Shown piece after piece: positions 9,395 to 17,491 of a stretch of DNA of 64,000 bases. The stretch spans positions 1 through 64,000 of the forward strand of contig DATBDZ010000403.1 of NCBI GenBank assembly GCA_036276235.1, given 5' to 3'. Both the position numbers and the translations under genes were made by a program. The first letter of the stretch is position 1, and every line of letters begins with the position of its first letter. The DNA comes from JANWHF01 sp036276235 (GTDB lineage: Bacteria > Planctomycetota > Phycisphaerae > Tepidisphaerales > Tepidisphaeraceae). The notes under the pieces are model-generated. The model did no database searches and had not been told where the DNA came from. It saw only the letters and a list, made by a program, of their open reading frames with translations.

Positions 9395-9976
9395 CTAGTA
9401 AGGTGATTTGGTTGTTGACGATGCCGTCGATTCCTTGGGGCTGTAGCTGAACTTCTGACCGCCCAGGGATGCTTCGTACATCAGGCCGCCGTTGACGCGG
9501 ACGAAGGTGGCGACGCCGTTCTCAAACTTGGCCGTGGTGGCCGCACCCGCGGTGGCGGCGACCGCCGACGCGTTTCCGGAAAAGGCGAAGTCGCCGCTCT
9601 TGAATTTGTCGAGGGCCTCTTTGGTCTGGAATATCAGCAGCTCGCTATATCCCTGCCCGCCGGCCTGGAAGCCGATGGTCGCCTGCGACATGTCGGTCCA
9701 GCCGACCTGCGTTCCCTGTTCGTAGACCGCGCCCTTCCCGTAGGCGCCGCCGACGCCGACGGCTCCCTTCACGATGGAAGGCAGAATCGCGTAGCCATAC
9801 GATTTGTTGACCAGCTCCTGGAGTGTGTTGTCATCTTTATAGAACGCCTTCAAGGCGTCCGACGAAGCCGAGCGAAGCTCTTCCCGGTCGGAATGTGAAG
9901 TGGGCGCCGTCGAGCAACCGCCCAAGGCGATCAGGGCTAGAGCCGCCAACGAACAACGCAGTGCAAATGAGCGCAT
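9395..9976 (-). CDS. SYLF-domain (YSC84-type) lipoprotein
   Basis: A 193-residue envelope lipoprotein. MRSFALRCSLAALALIALGG ends in the lipobox LGGC, so the Cys near residue 22 would be lipidated. The mature part has the SYLF/Ysc84 features YGYAILPSIVKGAVGVGG and GKGAVYEQGTQVGWTDMSQ followed by TIGFQAGGQGYSELLIF and a glycine/alanine-rich strand region. The family binds lipids (known for eukaryotic Ysc84/SH3YL1); the bacterial role is unclear. GAGGAG precedes the ATG at 9976. The C-terminus is Ser/Thr-rich. It lies between two copies of the 65-bp palindrome together with the RTX gene. Confidence 0.85.
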   Translation of the reverse strand: MRSFALRCSLAALALIALGGCSTAPTSHSDREELRSASSDALKAFYKDDNTLQELVNKSYGYAILPSIVKGAVGVGGAYGKGAVYEQGTQVGWTDMSQATIGFQAGGQGYSELLIFQTKEALDKFKSGDFAFSGNASAVAATAGAATTAKFENGVATFVRVNGGLMYEASLGGQKFSYSPKESTASSTTKSPY

Positions 9977-10324
9977 GGTCGATCTCCTCAGATCAGAGTG
10001 GATGAAGCGGCCGGACCTTCCGGCACCGCATATCATCTTCCTGCCCAGTCATCGCTATGGATATTGGACTTTAGTGCTATACGGCGTATCGCGGGCCGGC
10101 CTCCGAACCATGAGCACGCTGCAACCACGATTTTACCAAATCATTACCGCAAGCTTATGACTCGCCCTTCCCACCCCGCCTAAAACCTCCTCATGACATG
10201 CGACGAACCGTTCCGGTCGCCGCATGTCAGTTCGGGCTGCGTGGCCATTGCCAGCAGAAAAGCCCGGGCAGATCGACGAAAGAAAACAAGGGCCGTCCAT
10301 CGTGATGGCCAGAGGAGATGTGTT

Positions 10325-12049
10325 ATGAGCTCCGTTGTATTTGAATCGCTTGAACGCCGCACCCATTTTTCCGTGACGGCGGTTTTCGCGCCGGTGACGG
10401 GGGTGCTGAATGTGACCGGCGATAACGCCTCTAATGCGATCGTCGTCAGCCGCGATGCGGCCGGCAGAATTCTGGTGAACGGTGGGACGGTCAATGTGAG
10501 CGGCGGCATCGCGACCGTCGCCAATACGCACAGCATTGCCGTGTCGGGGCTGGGCGGGAACGACGCCTTGACGCTTGACCAAACCCATGGAGCACTCCCC
10601 GCCGCGCAGCTGAATGGCGGCGCCGGGAATGACACGCTGACCGGCGGCGATGGAAATGATCTGCTGATCGGCGGCGACGGAAACGACCTGGTCATCGGCG
10701 GCCGCGGGAGCGACGTCGCCCAGATGGGAGCCGGCGACGATACCTTCGTCTGGAACCCGGGCGACGGCTCCGATGTCATCGACGGCCAGGGCGGCAACGA
10801 CACCATGCAATTCAATGGCGCAAGCGTGGCCGAGGGCGTTAGCCTTTCCGCAATTAGAACTCATCTGCATTTCACGCGAGACGTGGCGAACATCGCGATG
10901 GACACCGTCGGCGTCGAAAATGTCAACTTCAAAGCGCTCGGTGGCGCTGATGTCATCCGAATCGGTGACTTGAGCGCTACGGATGTGAAGCATGTTAACC
11001 TCGACCTGGCGTCGCCGGCGGGAAGCGGCACCGGCGACGGAGCAGTCGACTTCGTGAACGTCTTCGGCAGCAATGGCAATGTGAACGACCACATTCAGAT
11101 CGCCGGTGCTGGAAGCAGCTATAGCGTCACTGGTCTCTCTGAGACGGTCTCCGTGACCGGCTCGGAAGCAACCGACCAGTTAACGGTCACCCCATCAGAT
11201 GGAAATAGCATCGTGAACGCGCAGGGGCTCGCGGCCGTGACGACGCATCTGACCGTCGTCGGCGGCCATGGCAATGACACCATCACCGGCGGGCAGGGTA
11301 ACGACATGCTCCTCGGCGGCGACGGCAACGACGTTATCATCGGCGGCCCAGGTCATGACACGGCGCTTCTGGGCACAGGCGATGACACGTTCATCTGGAA
11401 CCCCGGCGATGGTAGCGACATCATCGAAGGCCAGGCCGGCGACGACACGATGCTCTTCAATGGCGCCAATGTCGCCGAAAAAGTCGATATCGCCGCCAAT
11501 GGAACGCGCCTGCGATTCACGCGCGATGTGGCGAACATCGTCATGGACGCCGACGGCATTGAGAATGTGAATTTCCGCGCGCTCGGCGGCGCTGACGCGA
11601 TCACCGTGGAAGACCTCGCCGGCACCGCCGTAACCGCGGTGAACCTTGACCTCGGCAGCAACGGGGCCGGTGGCGGGGGCGCCGGTGATGGCAGCGCCGA
11701 CACCGTCATCGTCAATGGCACCGCCGGCAAGGATGTCATCTCGGCGTCCGGTACTTCGGGCGCGGCATCCCTCAAAGGGCTGGCGACGCTGGTGCGTATC
11801 ACCAACGCCGAGGCAGCCAATGACCGCCTGATTGTCCGGGGCAATGCGGGTGATGACGTGGTTGAGGCCTCCAACCTGGGTGCCCACACCATTCAGTTCA
11901 GTGCCGACGGCGGCGCTGGTAACGATGTGCTCATCGGCAGCGCCGGCAACGACACCCTCACCGGCGACGCCGGCGACGACCTGCTCATCGGCGGCCCCGG
12001 CAACGACCTGCTCGACGGCGGCACCGGTAACAATGTGCTGATCCAATAG
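10325..12049 (+). CDS. RTX (hemolysin-type calcium-binding repeat) secreted protein
   Basis: A 574-residue protein made of two similar halves. Each half has a stack of nonapeptides GGxGxDxUx (GNDTLTGGDGNDLLIGGDGN and GNDTITGGQGNDMLLGGDGN), a GDDTFxWNPGDGSDxI segment, and a domain containing HFTRDVANI or RFTRDVANI followed by ENVNFKALGGAD or ENVNFRALGGAD. A third RTX stack ends the protein (GNDLLDGGTGNN). The N-terminus FESLERRTHFS resembles the LEPRxLL-type motif of large planctomycete surface proteins, with no ordinary signal peptide. Calcium-dependent folding outside the cell is expected. No type I secretion genes or toxin domain are nearby, so a structural or surface-layer role is more likely than a toxin. 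GAGGAGA lies upstream of the ATG. Confidence 0.85.
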   Translation: MSSVVFESLERRTHFSVTAVFAPVTGVLNVTGDNASNAIVVSRDAAGRILVNGGTVNVSGGIATVANTHSIAVSGLGGNDALTLDQTHGALPAAQLNGGAGNDTLTGGDGNDLLIGGDGNDLVIGGRGSDVAQMGAGDDTFVWNPGDGSDVIDGQGGNDTMQFNGASVAEGVSLSAIRTHLHFTRDVANIAMDTVGVENVNFKALGGADVIRIGDLSATDVKHVNLDLASPAGSGTGDGAVDFVNVFGSNGNVNDHIQIAGAGSSYSVTGLSETVSVTGSEATDQLTVTPSDGNSIVNAQGLAAVTTHLTVVGGHGNDTITGGQGNDMLLGGDGNDVIIGGPGHDTALLGTGDDTFIWNPGDGSDIIEGQAGDDTMLFNGANVAEKVDIAANGTRLRFTRDVANIVMDADGIENVNFRALGGADAITVEDLAGTAVTAVNLDLGSNGAGGGGAGDGSADTVIVNGTAGKDVISASGTSGAASLKGLATLVRITNAEAANDRLIVRGNAGDDVVEASNLGAHTIQFSADGGAGNDVLIGSAGNDTLTGDAGDDLLIGGPGNDLLDGGTGNNVLIQ

Positions 12050-12076
12050 CCGCAGCCCAAAAAAGGGGAAATTCCG

Positions 12077-12110
12077 CGAGCCGGGAAGGCGCAAGTGCCT
12101 TCCCGGCTCG
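12077..12110 (+). terminator. Hairpin terminator after the RTX gene
   Basis: A perfect 14-bp stem (CGAGCCGGGAAGGC with its inverse) and a 6-base loop begin 27 bases after the RTX stop. The following T content is modest (ATTCGTTTCC), so its strength is uncertain. Confidence 0.65.
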
Positions 12111-12125
12111 ATTCGTTTCCGAATT

Positions 12126-12190
12126 AAAGGTGACGCGAACCTTTAATTGAATTTTCGCGCGAATTCCGTGGAAAGGTTCGCGTCACCTTC
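12126..12190. repeat. 65-bp palindromic element, copy 2
   Basis: The same 19-mer AAAGGTGACGCGAACCTTT (12126-12144) and its inverse with one mismatch (12172-12190) are separated by 27 bases, as in copy 1 at 9182. The spacers are related (both start AATT, then AATT again, and share GCGAATT). It lies between the RTX terminator and the next gene's leader. Confidence 0.9.
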
Positions 12191-12205
12191 AATTGTTCCC
12201 CTCGG

Positions 12206-12310
12206 ACTTGAAACCAGAAACCCGAAAACCGAAACCCATTTCCCCTTCCCCAACTTGAAACCTGAAACCAGAAACCCGAAACTCATGCCCAACCTGAAAC
12301 CCGAAACTCA
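12206..12310 (+). repeat. Degenerate GAAACCC heptamer array, site 1
   Basis: The heptamer GAAACCN is repeated imperfectly about ten times in two clusters (12210-12237 and 12257-12310), for example GAAACCTGAAACCAGAAACC. The array ends 19 bases before the TTG start of the next gene and lies on its coding strand. Similar arrays are upstream of purB (20061-20089) and of a VWA gene (42098-42130, minus strand). Confidence 0.85.
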
Positions 12311-12328
12311 TTCGATCTGGAGGCATCC

Positions 12329-13177
12329 TTGCGCGTTCGCATTACTTTGCTGGCGGCTCTCTTCACGTTTTGCGTCTCATCCGCCCGCGCCGAGATCCAT
12401 ATCTACTGCGCGGATCACAACAACAAGAAGCTGATCAAGATCAAGGAGGATGGCACGCTCCTGTGGGAATTCCCCAACAACAATGGCCACGATGTGCAGT
12501 TGCTTAAGAATGGCAATCTGCTGATCGTGACCGGCGAAGTGCAGGAGGTGTCGCCGGACAAGAAGATCGTGTGGCACATCGGCCGCCCGACGATTCGCAG
12601 TGCCGAGGCGGCGCAGCGGCTGGACAACGGCAACACCGTCATCGCCGACAATGGGCAGCATGCGGTCATCGAAATCGACGACAAGAATCAGGAAGTGTGG
12701 CGATTTGATGTGCCGAACAACAACAAACGCCCGCAGCCAACCATGCGGCAAGTCCGTCGACTGCCCAATGGCAACACGCTCATCTGTGCCAGCACCGAAG
12801 ATGAAGTGTGGGAAGTGAATCCGCAGAAGCAGATCGTCTGGCGATACAAGATTCCGTTCCCCTACCTGGCGACCCGCCTCGAAAACGGCAACACCCTCAT
12901 GAGCAGCGGCGACGGCTACGGCAGCCCGCGCGGGTACTACGTCATCGAAGTAGATCCGCAAGGCAAAACCGTCTGGAAGTTCGGCGGAGCCGATGCCCCG
13001 GACGATCAGAAGCTCAACTGGCCTTCAGGATTCGTGCGCTACAAAGACGGCAACACCTATGTCTCCGAAGCGCAAGGCGCGGATATCAAAGTGCTCTCGC
13101 CGGACAAGAAAGTGCTGCGCACGATCACAAGCCCGGCGATGAAGCATCCGTGTACGCTGGTGATTGTGGATGAGTAA
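12329..13177 (+). CDS. Secreted beta-propeller protein (PQQ-like / arylsulfotransferase-like repeats)
   Basis: A 282-residue protein with signal peptide (RITLLAALFTFCVSSARA, cleaved near 21). The mature part repeats a strand pattern of the form LxNGNTLI...VxEIDxxxxxVWxF: RLDNGNTVIADNGQHAVIEI, RLPNGNTLICASTEDEVWEV, RLENGNTLMSSGDGYGSPRG, YKDGNTYVSEA. This is the signature of the ASST/PQQ-like propeller group. The catalytic histidines of arylsulfotransferases are not evident, so a binding or structural role is as likely as an enzyme. The start is TTG, supported by CTGGAGG with good spacing. A GAAACCC-type array lies immediately upstream. Confidence 0.75.
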   Translation: MRVRITLLAALFTFCVSSARAEIHIYCADHNNKKLIKIKEDGTLLWEFPNNNGHDVQLLKNGNLLIVTGEVQEVSPDKKIVWHIGRPTIRSAEAAQRLDNGNTVIADNGQHAVIEIDDKNQEVWRFDVPNNNKRPQPTMRQVRRLPNGNTLICASTEDEVWEVNPQKQIVWRYKIPFPYLATRLENGNTLMSSGDGYGSPRGYYVIEVDPQGKTVWKFGGADAPDDQKLNWPSGFVRYKDGNTYVSEAQGADIKVLSPDKKVLRTITSPAMKHPCTLVIVDE

Positions 13178-13470
13178 CGGTCAGTCGCGGTACTCCGAGT
13201 GGAGTCGTCCCCTTTTTCCGTTTCCAACGGCTGACCTCTGCCGACGACGACACGTTCGGAAGAGGCTCGAAAGCGATGTAACACTTTGTATAAAATGTAG
13301 CGCGCCGAGCCTGCTCGATTTGTCTAATCATTGCTTGACGACATTCTTAAGTCGTTCTGCGACAACTGCTTGCAAGACTTGGGCTGACTTATTTATGGTC
13401 CGATGAATTCCACCTCGTAACACATTAATTGTCAAGCTATATTTTGATAAATCGCCCGGGCCGTTGGGGC
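13178..13470. other. Gene-free, repeat-bearing stretch
   Basis: I see no gene. A 21-base sequence GGTCAGTCGCGGTACTCCGA (13179-13199) recurs with one change at 13579-13599, inside the end of the next minus-strand frame. CCGTTTCC-like C/T-rich runs occur at both sites. The centre (13270-13460) is lower in GC than its surroundings and could carry promoters, but I cannot point to one. Confidence 0.5.
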
Positions 13471-14211
13471 TTAATATGTACACGTCCCCGTTTCCGCTCC
13501 CGTCCCCGTTTCCGTTCCCCCTTTTTCGCTCTGTTGTTGATGCCGTCGTCGGGCCAGCCGAATCAGATGTCGCGTAGAGGTCAGTCGCCGTACTCCGAGA
13601 GGACCCGTGCCTTTGCTGCAGCCGGTCCGGTGAAGTAGCAGTCCCCCTTTCCCCCACTCATCCCCTTTTTCGCCACCATCTCCTTTCCGTCTTCTGTCCG
13701 GATTTTCAGTGCTGCTCGCATTTCCCATTTCACTCTTCTCAAGTTGGGAGATCTTCGCGATCTTTCCATCAGAATCATATCCAGCGGCGGCCGTCACCTC
13801 GAATCCGCGAAGCCTTGATAATGCACGGCGCGCCTCTTCACGATCCTGAGCCCTGACAATAAAACAGAAAACAAAAGGTATGGTTTCCTCATCACAAAAG
13901 GGCAAAACTAACGCGTAGAGTGAAGCATCGCCCTCCGGATAACGAAACGCCTCGGTCAGACCATTTGTGCGCCTTAACACGCATGGTCGAGCGAACGCCT
14001 TGAATCTTCTAACTGCCTCATCCACCACTGAAGCCTGTTCATTTTTCCCTGGCCGAACATGGGACAAGACTTGCAAATTGACGCCATCCGGATCGCCATC
14101 GTTGCGTTGGACGTAAAATGCAATTGCTTCACTAGCTCCGGCGACATGGGACATGCGAACGAGAAAATGTCTGGCCATTGATGACAACAGCGGTGACTCA
14201 AAATCTTCCAT
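13471..14211 (-). CDS. Hypothetical protein with a repeat-derived C-terminal tail
   Basis: A 246-residue frame. The first ~165 residues look like a folded alpha/beta domain (for example AIAFYVQRNDGDPDGVNLQV, FRYPEGDASLYALVLPFCDE, IPFVFCFIVRAQDREEARR). I do not recognise the family; a GAF-like sensor fold is possible. From about residue 170 the frame runs into low-complexity sequence (GDGGEKGDEWGKGG, TGTGAETGTCTY) that coincides with the dispersed repeat at 13579-13599 and C/T-rich runs, so the natural stop was probably lost or overrun by an inserted repeat. The ATG at 14211 has GAGGA nine bases upstream. It follows the zinc-ribbon gene by 38 bases, likely the same operon. Confidence 0.5.
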   Translation of the reverse strand: MEDFESPLLSSMARHFLVRMSHVAGASEAIAFYVQRNDGDPDGVNLQVLSHVRPGKNEQASVVDEAVRRFKAFARPCVLRRTNGLTEAFRYPEGDASLYALVLPFCDEETIPFVFCFIVRAQDREEARRALSRLRGFEVTAAAGYDSDGKIAKISQLEKSEMGNASSTENPDRRRKGDGGEKGDEWGKGGLLLHRTGCSKGTGPLGVRRLTSTRHLIRLARRRHQQQSEKGGTETGTGAETGTCTY

Positions 14212-14249
14212 TGCGTTCAATCCTCAACTCGCCCCGCCCGTCCAGTTTT

Positions 14250-14810
14250 TTACTCCCGGGCCCTATCGGAAGCCAGCAGTTCAATCAGCCGCTCGCCCCA
14301 CACCGCCTGGTCGCGCCCCAGGGCTTTTCTGGATTCTGGGTCGCCGGCGTTGGGATCGAACCGCAAGGCTTGGAGCAGCCCGCGCGCCAGGAGGGACAGC
14401 CCAAGCAGCGCCATGACGACCGTGAGGCTGACACTGACGGTCCCCAGGGAGAACGCCAGCGGCACCAGCGAAAGACAGCTGATCACACCGCCGACAATCT
14501 GTAGGATGTTAATGGATCGCTCTTCCTTGAGTATCCGGACCATGTCGTCCTGGTAGCAGCCGCAGGTCGGGCAGGGAACCGGATGCACCACGTTTTGGCT
14601 TTTGCTCAGCAGGTTCTGCTGGGCCTTTTGGCGTGCGAGATCGGCGGATGCTTCTCCGCCGACAAAAAGGACATCGTGATTCTCGCCGCGGGCTTCCAGT
14701 TTCAGAACGACGGCGTACGGTTCATGGCAGTGGGCGCAGGTGAGCATTCTCAAGAATTCGCCCTGCACGGTGGCCACATGCTTCACACCAATTGGAACGT
14801 GAATGACCAT
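14250..14810 (-). CDS. Zinc-ribbon protein with two membrane helices
   Basis: A 186-residue protein. The N-terminal part has two Cys pairs, CAHCHEPY and PCPTCGCYQDD, which could bind one zinc. Two adjacent hydrophobic segments follow (INILQIVGGVISCLSLVPLA and VSLTVVMALLGLSLLARGLL), then a charged C-terminus. I do not recognise a named family; this layout is common for small planctomycete membrane proteins of unknown function. I chose the ATG at 14810 because GGAG lies 5 bases upstream; the 32 residues before it in the longer frame are Arg-rich and unlike protein. Confidence 0.6.
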   Translation of the reverse strand: MVIHVPIGVKHVATVQGEFLRMLTCAHCHEPYAVVLKLEARGENHDVLFVGGEASADLARQKAQQNLLSKSQNVVHPVPCPTCGCYQDDMVRILKEERSINILQIVGGVISCLSLVPLAFSLGTVSVSLTVVMALLGLSLLARGLLQALRFDPNAGDPESRKALGRDQAVWGERLIELLASDRARE

Positions 14811-14862
14811 GGCATCTCCGATGTCGTGTCCCGTAACAGTGTTCGCCACGCGCCAGACGCAA

Positions 14863-15705
14863 TTACCCCCGTCCGCGCGGCCGTTGCGTCGCCGCCTTCT
14901 CCACAAGTCGCCGCAGTTCCTTTAGCGGCTCGGGGTTGTCATCCACCTGCAGGCGTAGCACGGTATCGTTGTGGAGCCAGACGCCGCCGTCTTTTTTTAC
15001 GATGATCATTGCGGCGCTCTGCATGCCTCGCTTGTCTCCGCCGGCCTTCTGGCCGGCTTCCAGGGCCGCCATCAGGCGGAACGACAGGTGGCCGGCGGCT
15101 CCGGTCGCGGGCGCCTTCTCGAAGGCCTCGACCATCTCATTCACGACGGCTTCGCCGGCGAGAATGTTTCCCTGTGCCGTGCAGAATTTCCCCTGCTTGC
15201 CCCCCGCCCACGCGGTGGCTTTGGTGCCGGTGAAGGTGGCGGTTTGGCCCCTGAGATTGATGACGGCAAACTGCCGTCCATCCTTTGACCAGTCGCGCGG
15301 CCGCGGGTCCGGATCCTTTTCCCAGATTTGTTTGATGATGTCCGTCGGCGCAAGGCCCTGCTTGAGCAGCGCAAGGGCTCGCGGCCCGTAGGAGACATCG
15401 ACGATCGCCTGCGTCGCCGCCGCCCCTGCGTCGGCGTCGGCCCAGAGCACGCCATTGCCCACGGAGAAGACGCGCGACTGCACCGCGCCGCCGACTTCGC
15501 CGGTCGCCGGATCGAATCCCAGGATGGAAAAAGTCGCCACCGGCGGCCCCGGTGCATCTTGCGCCGCGATACGTATCTGTGGCGTTTGTCGCGTTTGTGC
15601 CATCTGACCTTCCCGCGGCGATGCCGCTGAGTGAATGGCCAGTATTCCCGCAAGCAACACAGGCACGGCAAGAATTGCCGCGATCCGCAAGTTGAAACGC
15701 AACAT
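14863..15705 (-). CDS. DUF1028 family protein (Ntn-hydrolase-like), secreted
   Basis: A 280-residue protein. An N-terminal hydrophobic signal (IAAILAVPVLLAGILAIHSA) is followed by the DUF1028 core: PVATFSILGFDPATGEVGGA, GGAVQSRVFSVGNGVLWADA, GAAATQAIVDVSYGPRALAL, and the RQFAVINLRG...FCTAQGNILAGEAVV region. The family resembles Ntn hydrolases, but its substrate is unknown; some members are linked to peptidoglycan or carbohydrate breakdown by context only. A GAGG site precedes the ATG at 15705. It lies 53 bases downstream of the DUF1080 gene, on the same strand. Confidence 0.8.
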   Translation of the reverse strand: MLRFNLRIAAILAVPVLLAGILAIHSAASPREGQMAQTRQTPQIRIAAQDAPGPPVATFSILGFDPATGEVGGAVQSRVFSVGNGVLWADADAGAAATQAIVDVSYGPRALALLKQGLAPTDIIKQIWEKDPDPRPRDWSKDGRQFAVINLRGQTATFTGTKATAWAGGKQGKFCTAQGNILAGEAVVNEMVEAFEKAPATGAAGHLSFRLMAALEAGQKAGGDKRGMQSAAMIIVKKDGGVWLHNDTVLRLQVDDNPEPLKELRRLVEKAATQRPRGRG

Positions 15706-15758
15706 AATGACCTCGCAAACGCTGGCCGTTTGCCCTGAATGCCCCGGAGGGATGCGCG

Positions 15759-16430
15759 CTATTTCTGTTCTCCCTTGATCGGCCGATACACCACGTTTTT
15801 GAACGAGGCATCGGTCGGCTTGTTGCCGTGGCAAAGCTGGAAGCCGATCGGCCCGGAAAGCCGGCCCTTTTCATCGACCACGTCGGCGGTCTTTACCCCA
15901 TTGAGCCACATCTGGATATGGTGGCCCTGCGCTCTGACGTAGTAATGGTTCCATTCATCCTTGTGGAGAATCTGGTCGGCTTTTTCCTTGGGGTATTTGA
16001 CGACGTAGCCGCGCCCGTGTTCCTCCCACAGGCAGCCCCAATAGTTGTCGGCCATGTCCACCTGGTAGCCCGGTACATCATCAAAGTTGGCGGGCGCGAT
16101 GCGGATGCAGATGCCGGAGTTGTATCCAACCAGTTTTACGTCGGCGTGCAATTCAAAGTCATCGTAGTTTTTTTCGGTGTAGGAGTAATGATGTTCCTTT
16201 CCGCCGGGTGTGTAACCGTGCAGGATTCCGCCCTCTTCGATTTTCCAGAACTCGGCCTGGTATTTCCAGCCTTCCAGATTCTTGCCATTAAAGACAGGGA
16301 GCCAGCCATCACCGGCAGGTTGCAGAACCACCGGGTCCGGCGTGGCAGGCGGGTCCGCCGCCAGCAGGGCGCATACGCTGATTCCCAGCAGGACAAGAAT
16401 GGCAAAAGATTTCTGGCTGCGAGCAGTCAT
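15759..16430 (-). CDS. DUF1080 (3-keto-disaccharide hydrolase-like) secreted protein
   Basis: A 223-residue protein with signal peptide (KSFAILVLLGISVCALLA). The jelly-roll DUF1080 fold is clear: WLPVFNGKNLEGWKY, FWKIEEGGILHGYTPGGKEH, NYDDFELHADVKLVGYNSGI, YQVDMADNYWGCLWEEHGRG, WNHYYVRAQGHHIQMWLNGV and GPIGFQLCHG. These are typical of the large planctomycete/verrucomicrobial family acting on, or binding, sugars. AGGAG lies 9 bases before the ATG at 16430. It probably forms an operon with the DUF1028 gene downstream. Confidence 0.88.
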   Translation of the reverse strand: MTARSQKSFAILVLLGISVCALLAADPPATPDPVVLQPAGDGWLPVFNGKNLEGWKYQAEFWKIEEGGILHGYTPGGKEHHYSYTEKNYDDFELHADVKLVGYNSGICIRIAPANFDDVPGYQVDMADNYWGCLWEEHGRGYVVKYPKEKADQILHKDEWNHYYVRAQGHHIQMWLNGVKTADVVDEKGRLSGPIGFQLCHGNKPTDASFKNVVYRPIKGEQK

Positions 16431-16464
16431 GAAATGATCTCCTGTGGTGGTGAATGATAGCAAT

Positions 16465-16743
16465 TTATCTCGCATTCTTCGCCGCCAGCCGCAGACGCTG
16501 CTGCTCAGAGATGCGGATTGCATCCTCATCAAACTCACCAGTGACTTCCAGTTCTGCGTCGTTGCAGCACCACACGCCGGCCAGGTCATAGATGAAAACG
16601 CCGTAGCCGTACCGGCCGTCATCGTTCCGTTGCTCGGTCTTGCCGGCGATACGACCCAATCGGCCGTTGATCTTGGCCTTCGCCGGGTCCGCAGTTCGAA
16701 CGCGAACCATGGCGTGGAACTGAATGGAGGGCATGTCTGCCAT
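16465..16743 (-). CDS. Small hypothetical protein (beta-barrel type, Imm31-like wording)
   Basis: 92 residues. VRVRTADPAKAKINGRLGRI ... GRYGYGVFIYDLAGVWCCND ... LEVTGEFDEDA resembles small SH3-like barrels that include some immunity proteins of polymorphic toxins (Imm31 type). No toxin gene is next to it. No clear ribosome binding site is visible; an ATG three codons downstream is an alternative start. Confidence 0.4.
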   Translation of the reverse strand: MADMPSIQFHAMVRVRTADPAKAKINGRLGRIAGKTEQRNDDGRYGYGVFIYDLAGVWCCNDAELEVTGEFDEDAIRISEQQRLRLAAKNAR

Positions 16744-16838
16744 GTGGATAACGGATCAGCATTCAACGGCTGCCCGGACGCCGAGCCGAGTTGAATCACA
16801 AGGACCCATCCGTGCGGCCGGTCCTTTGCAGTGCGGGG

Positions 16839-17285
16839 TTATGCGCCGCCGTATGGCAGGTGACGCTCGATCCTCTGCCATAGATCGCAGAACACCTTCA
16901 TTTCTTCCGAGCCTTCGTAAGCCAGGAAGCCCGCACCGTAAACTTGCACGCGCTTCAATTCGCCGCGCAGTCGAAACGAAAGCGCGGTTGTTGACAGATC
17001 GCTGACGCAACGCTCCGCATTGTCCGCCGAGTAGTTTGGAGCAAGCCGGCCAAAACCGCCAACCTCGGCAGCTGCTAGTAACTCCGCGACATCCGTCTCA
17101 GTAAGTTGCGCAGCAAAGGTGCGTTGCTCGCCACGAAACATGTTGTCGACGTTCGCTACTACGGCTGGTTGCGTCGCGGTCCCGTCCGGTTCCACCACGA
17201 ACACCCAGGTGGATAGGTCGGTAGCGAAGCCGGGTGAAACCCGTTCGGCGACGATGACTGCGGTGGGCGACGGATCGAGGGGCAT
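16839..17285 (-). CDS. Hypothetical protein
   Basis: 148 residues with normal protein composition, acidic in the middle and ending in LWQRIERHLPYGGA. STWVFVVEPDGTATQPAVVA and FAAQLTETDVAELLAAAEVG suggest an alpha/beta domain. I do not recognise it. There is no signal peptide and no obvious ribosome binding site. It lies 19 bases downstream of a small membrane-protein gene and may be cotranscribed with it. Confidence 0.45.
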   Translation of the reverse strand: MPLDPSPTAVIVAERVSPGFATDLSTWVFVVEPDGTATQPAVVANVDNMFRGEQRTFAAQLTETDVAELLAAAEVGGFGRLAPNYSADNAERCVSDLSTTALSFRLRGELKRVQVYGAGFLAYEGSEEMKVFCDLWQRIERHLPYGGA

Positions 17286-17304
17286 AATCTTTTAGTTTTG
17301 CTTG

Positions 17305-17475
17305 CTACACTCCGGCCCAGACAGCGAGCAAGAGTATGCCGCCGAGGACCGCGAAGGCTATCACCACCAGCGCAGCCCAAGCGCCGAACACTATCGCCAA
17401 TGCTTTAAGCTTGCCGCCTTTTCGCTCTTGCGGCTTCTCTGGCGTTGCGTAGTCCAGTGGCACCGGCGTCGGCAT
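17305..17475 (-). CDS. 56-residue single-pass membrane protein
   Basis: Found by translating the minus strand directly. MPTPVPLDYATPEKPQERKG begins a Pro/charged cytoplasmic head; AIVFGAWAALVVIAFAVLGG begins a long hydrophobic helix ending in LLLAVWAGV. It has the look of small planctomycete membrane proteins. No strong ribosome binding site is visible. Its neighbours on both sides read the same way (zinc-ribbon gene 16 bases upstream, hypothetical gene downstream), which supports it as a real gene. Confidence 0.5.
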   Translation of the reverse strand: MPTPVPLDYATPEKPQERKGGKLKALAIVFGAWAALVVIAFAVLGGILLLAVWAGV

Positions 17476-17491
17476 ACCCGAATATTACCCG

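Noticed and set aside
10325..12049. The RTX protein as a secreted toxin
   Set aside because: No toxin domain, acyltransferase or type I secretion genes are present; the RTX stacks and the LExR motif fit a surface protein better.
11195..12094. A 299-codon minus-strand frame
   Set aside because: Shadow of the RTX repeats on the opposite strand; the repeats produce an open antisense frame.
9182..12190. A composite transposon bounded by the two 65-bp palindromes
   Set aside because: No transposase lies between or beside them and no target duplication is visible; kept only as a repeat pair.
12147..12434. A 95-codon plus-strand frame
   Set aside because: It consists largely of translated heptamer arrays (ETRNPK, KPET) and then runs out of frame into the propeller gene.
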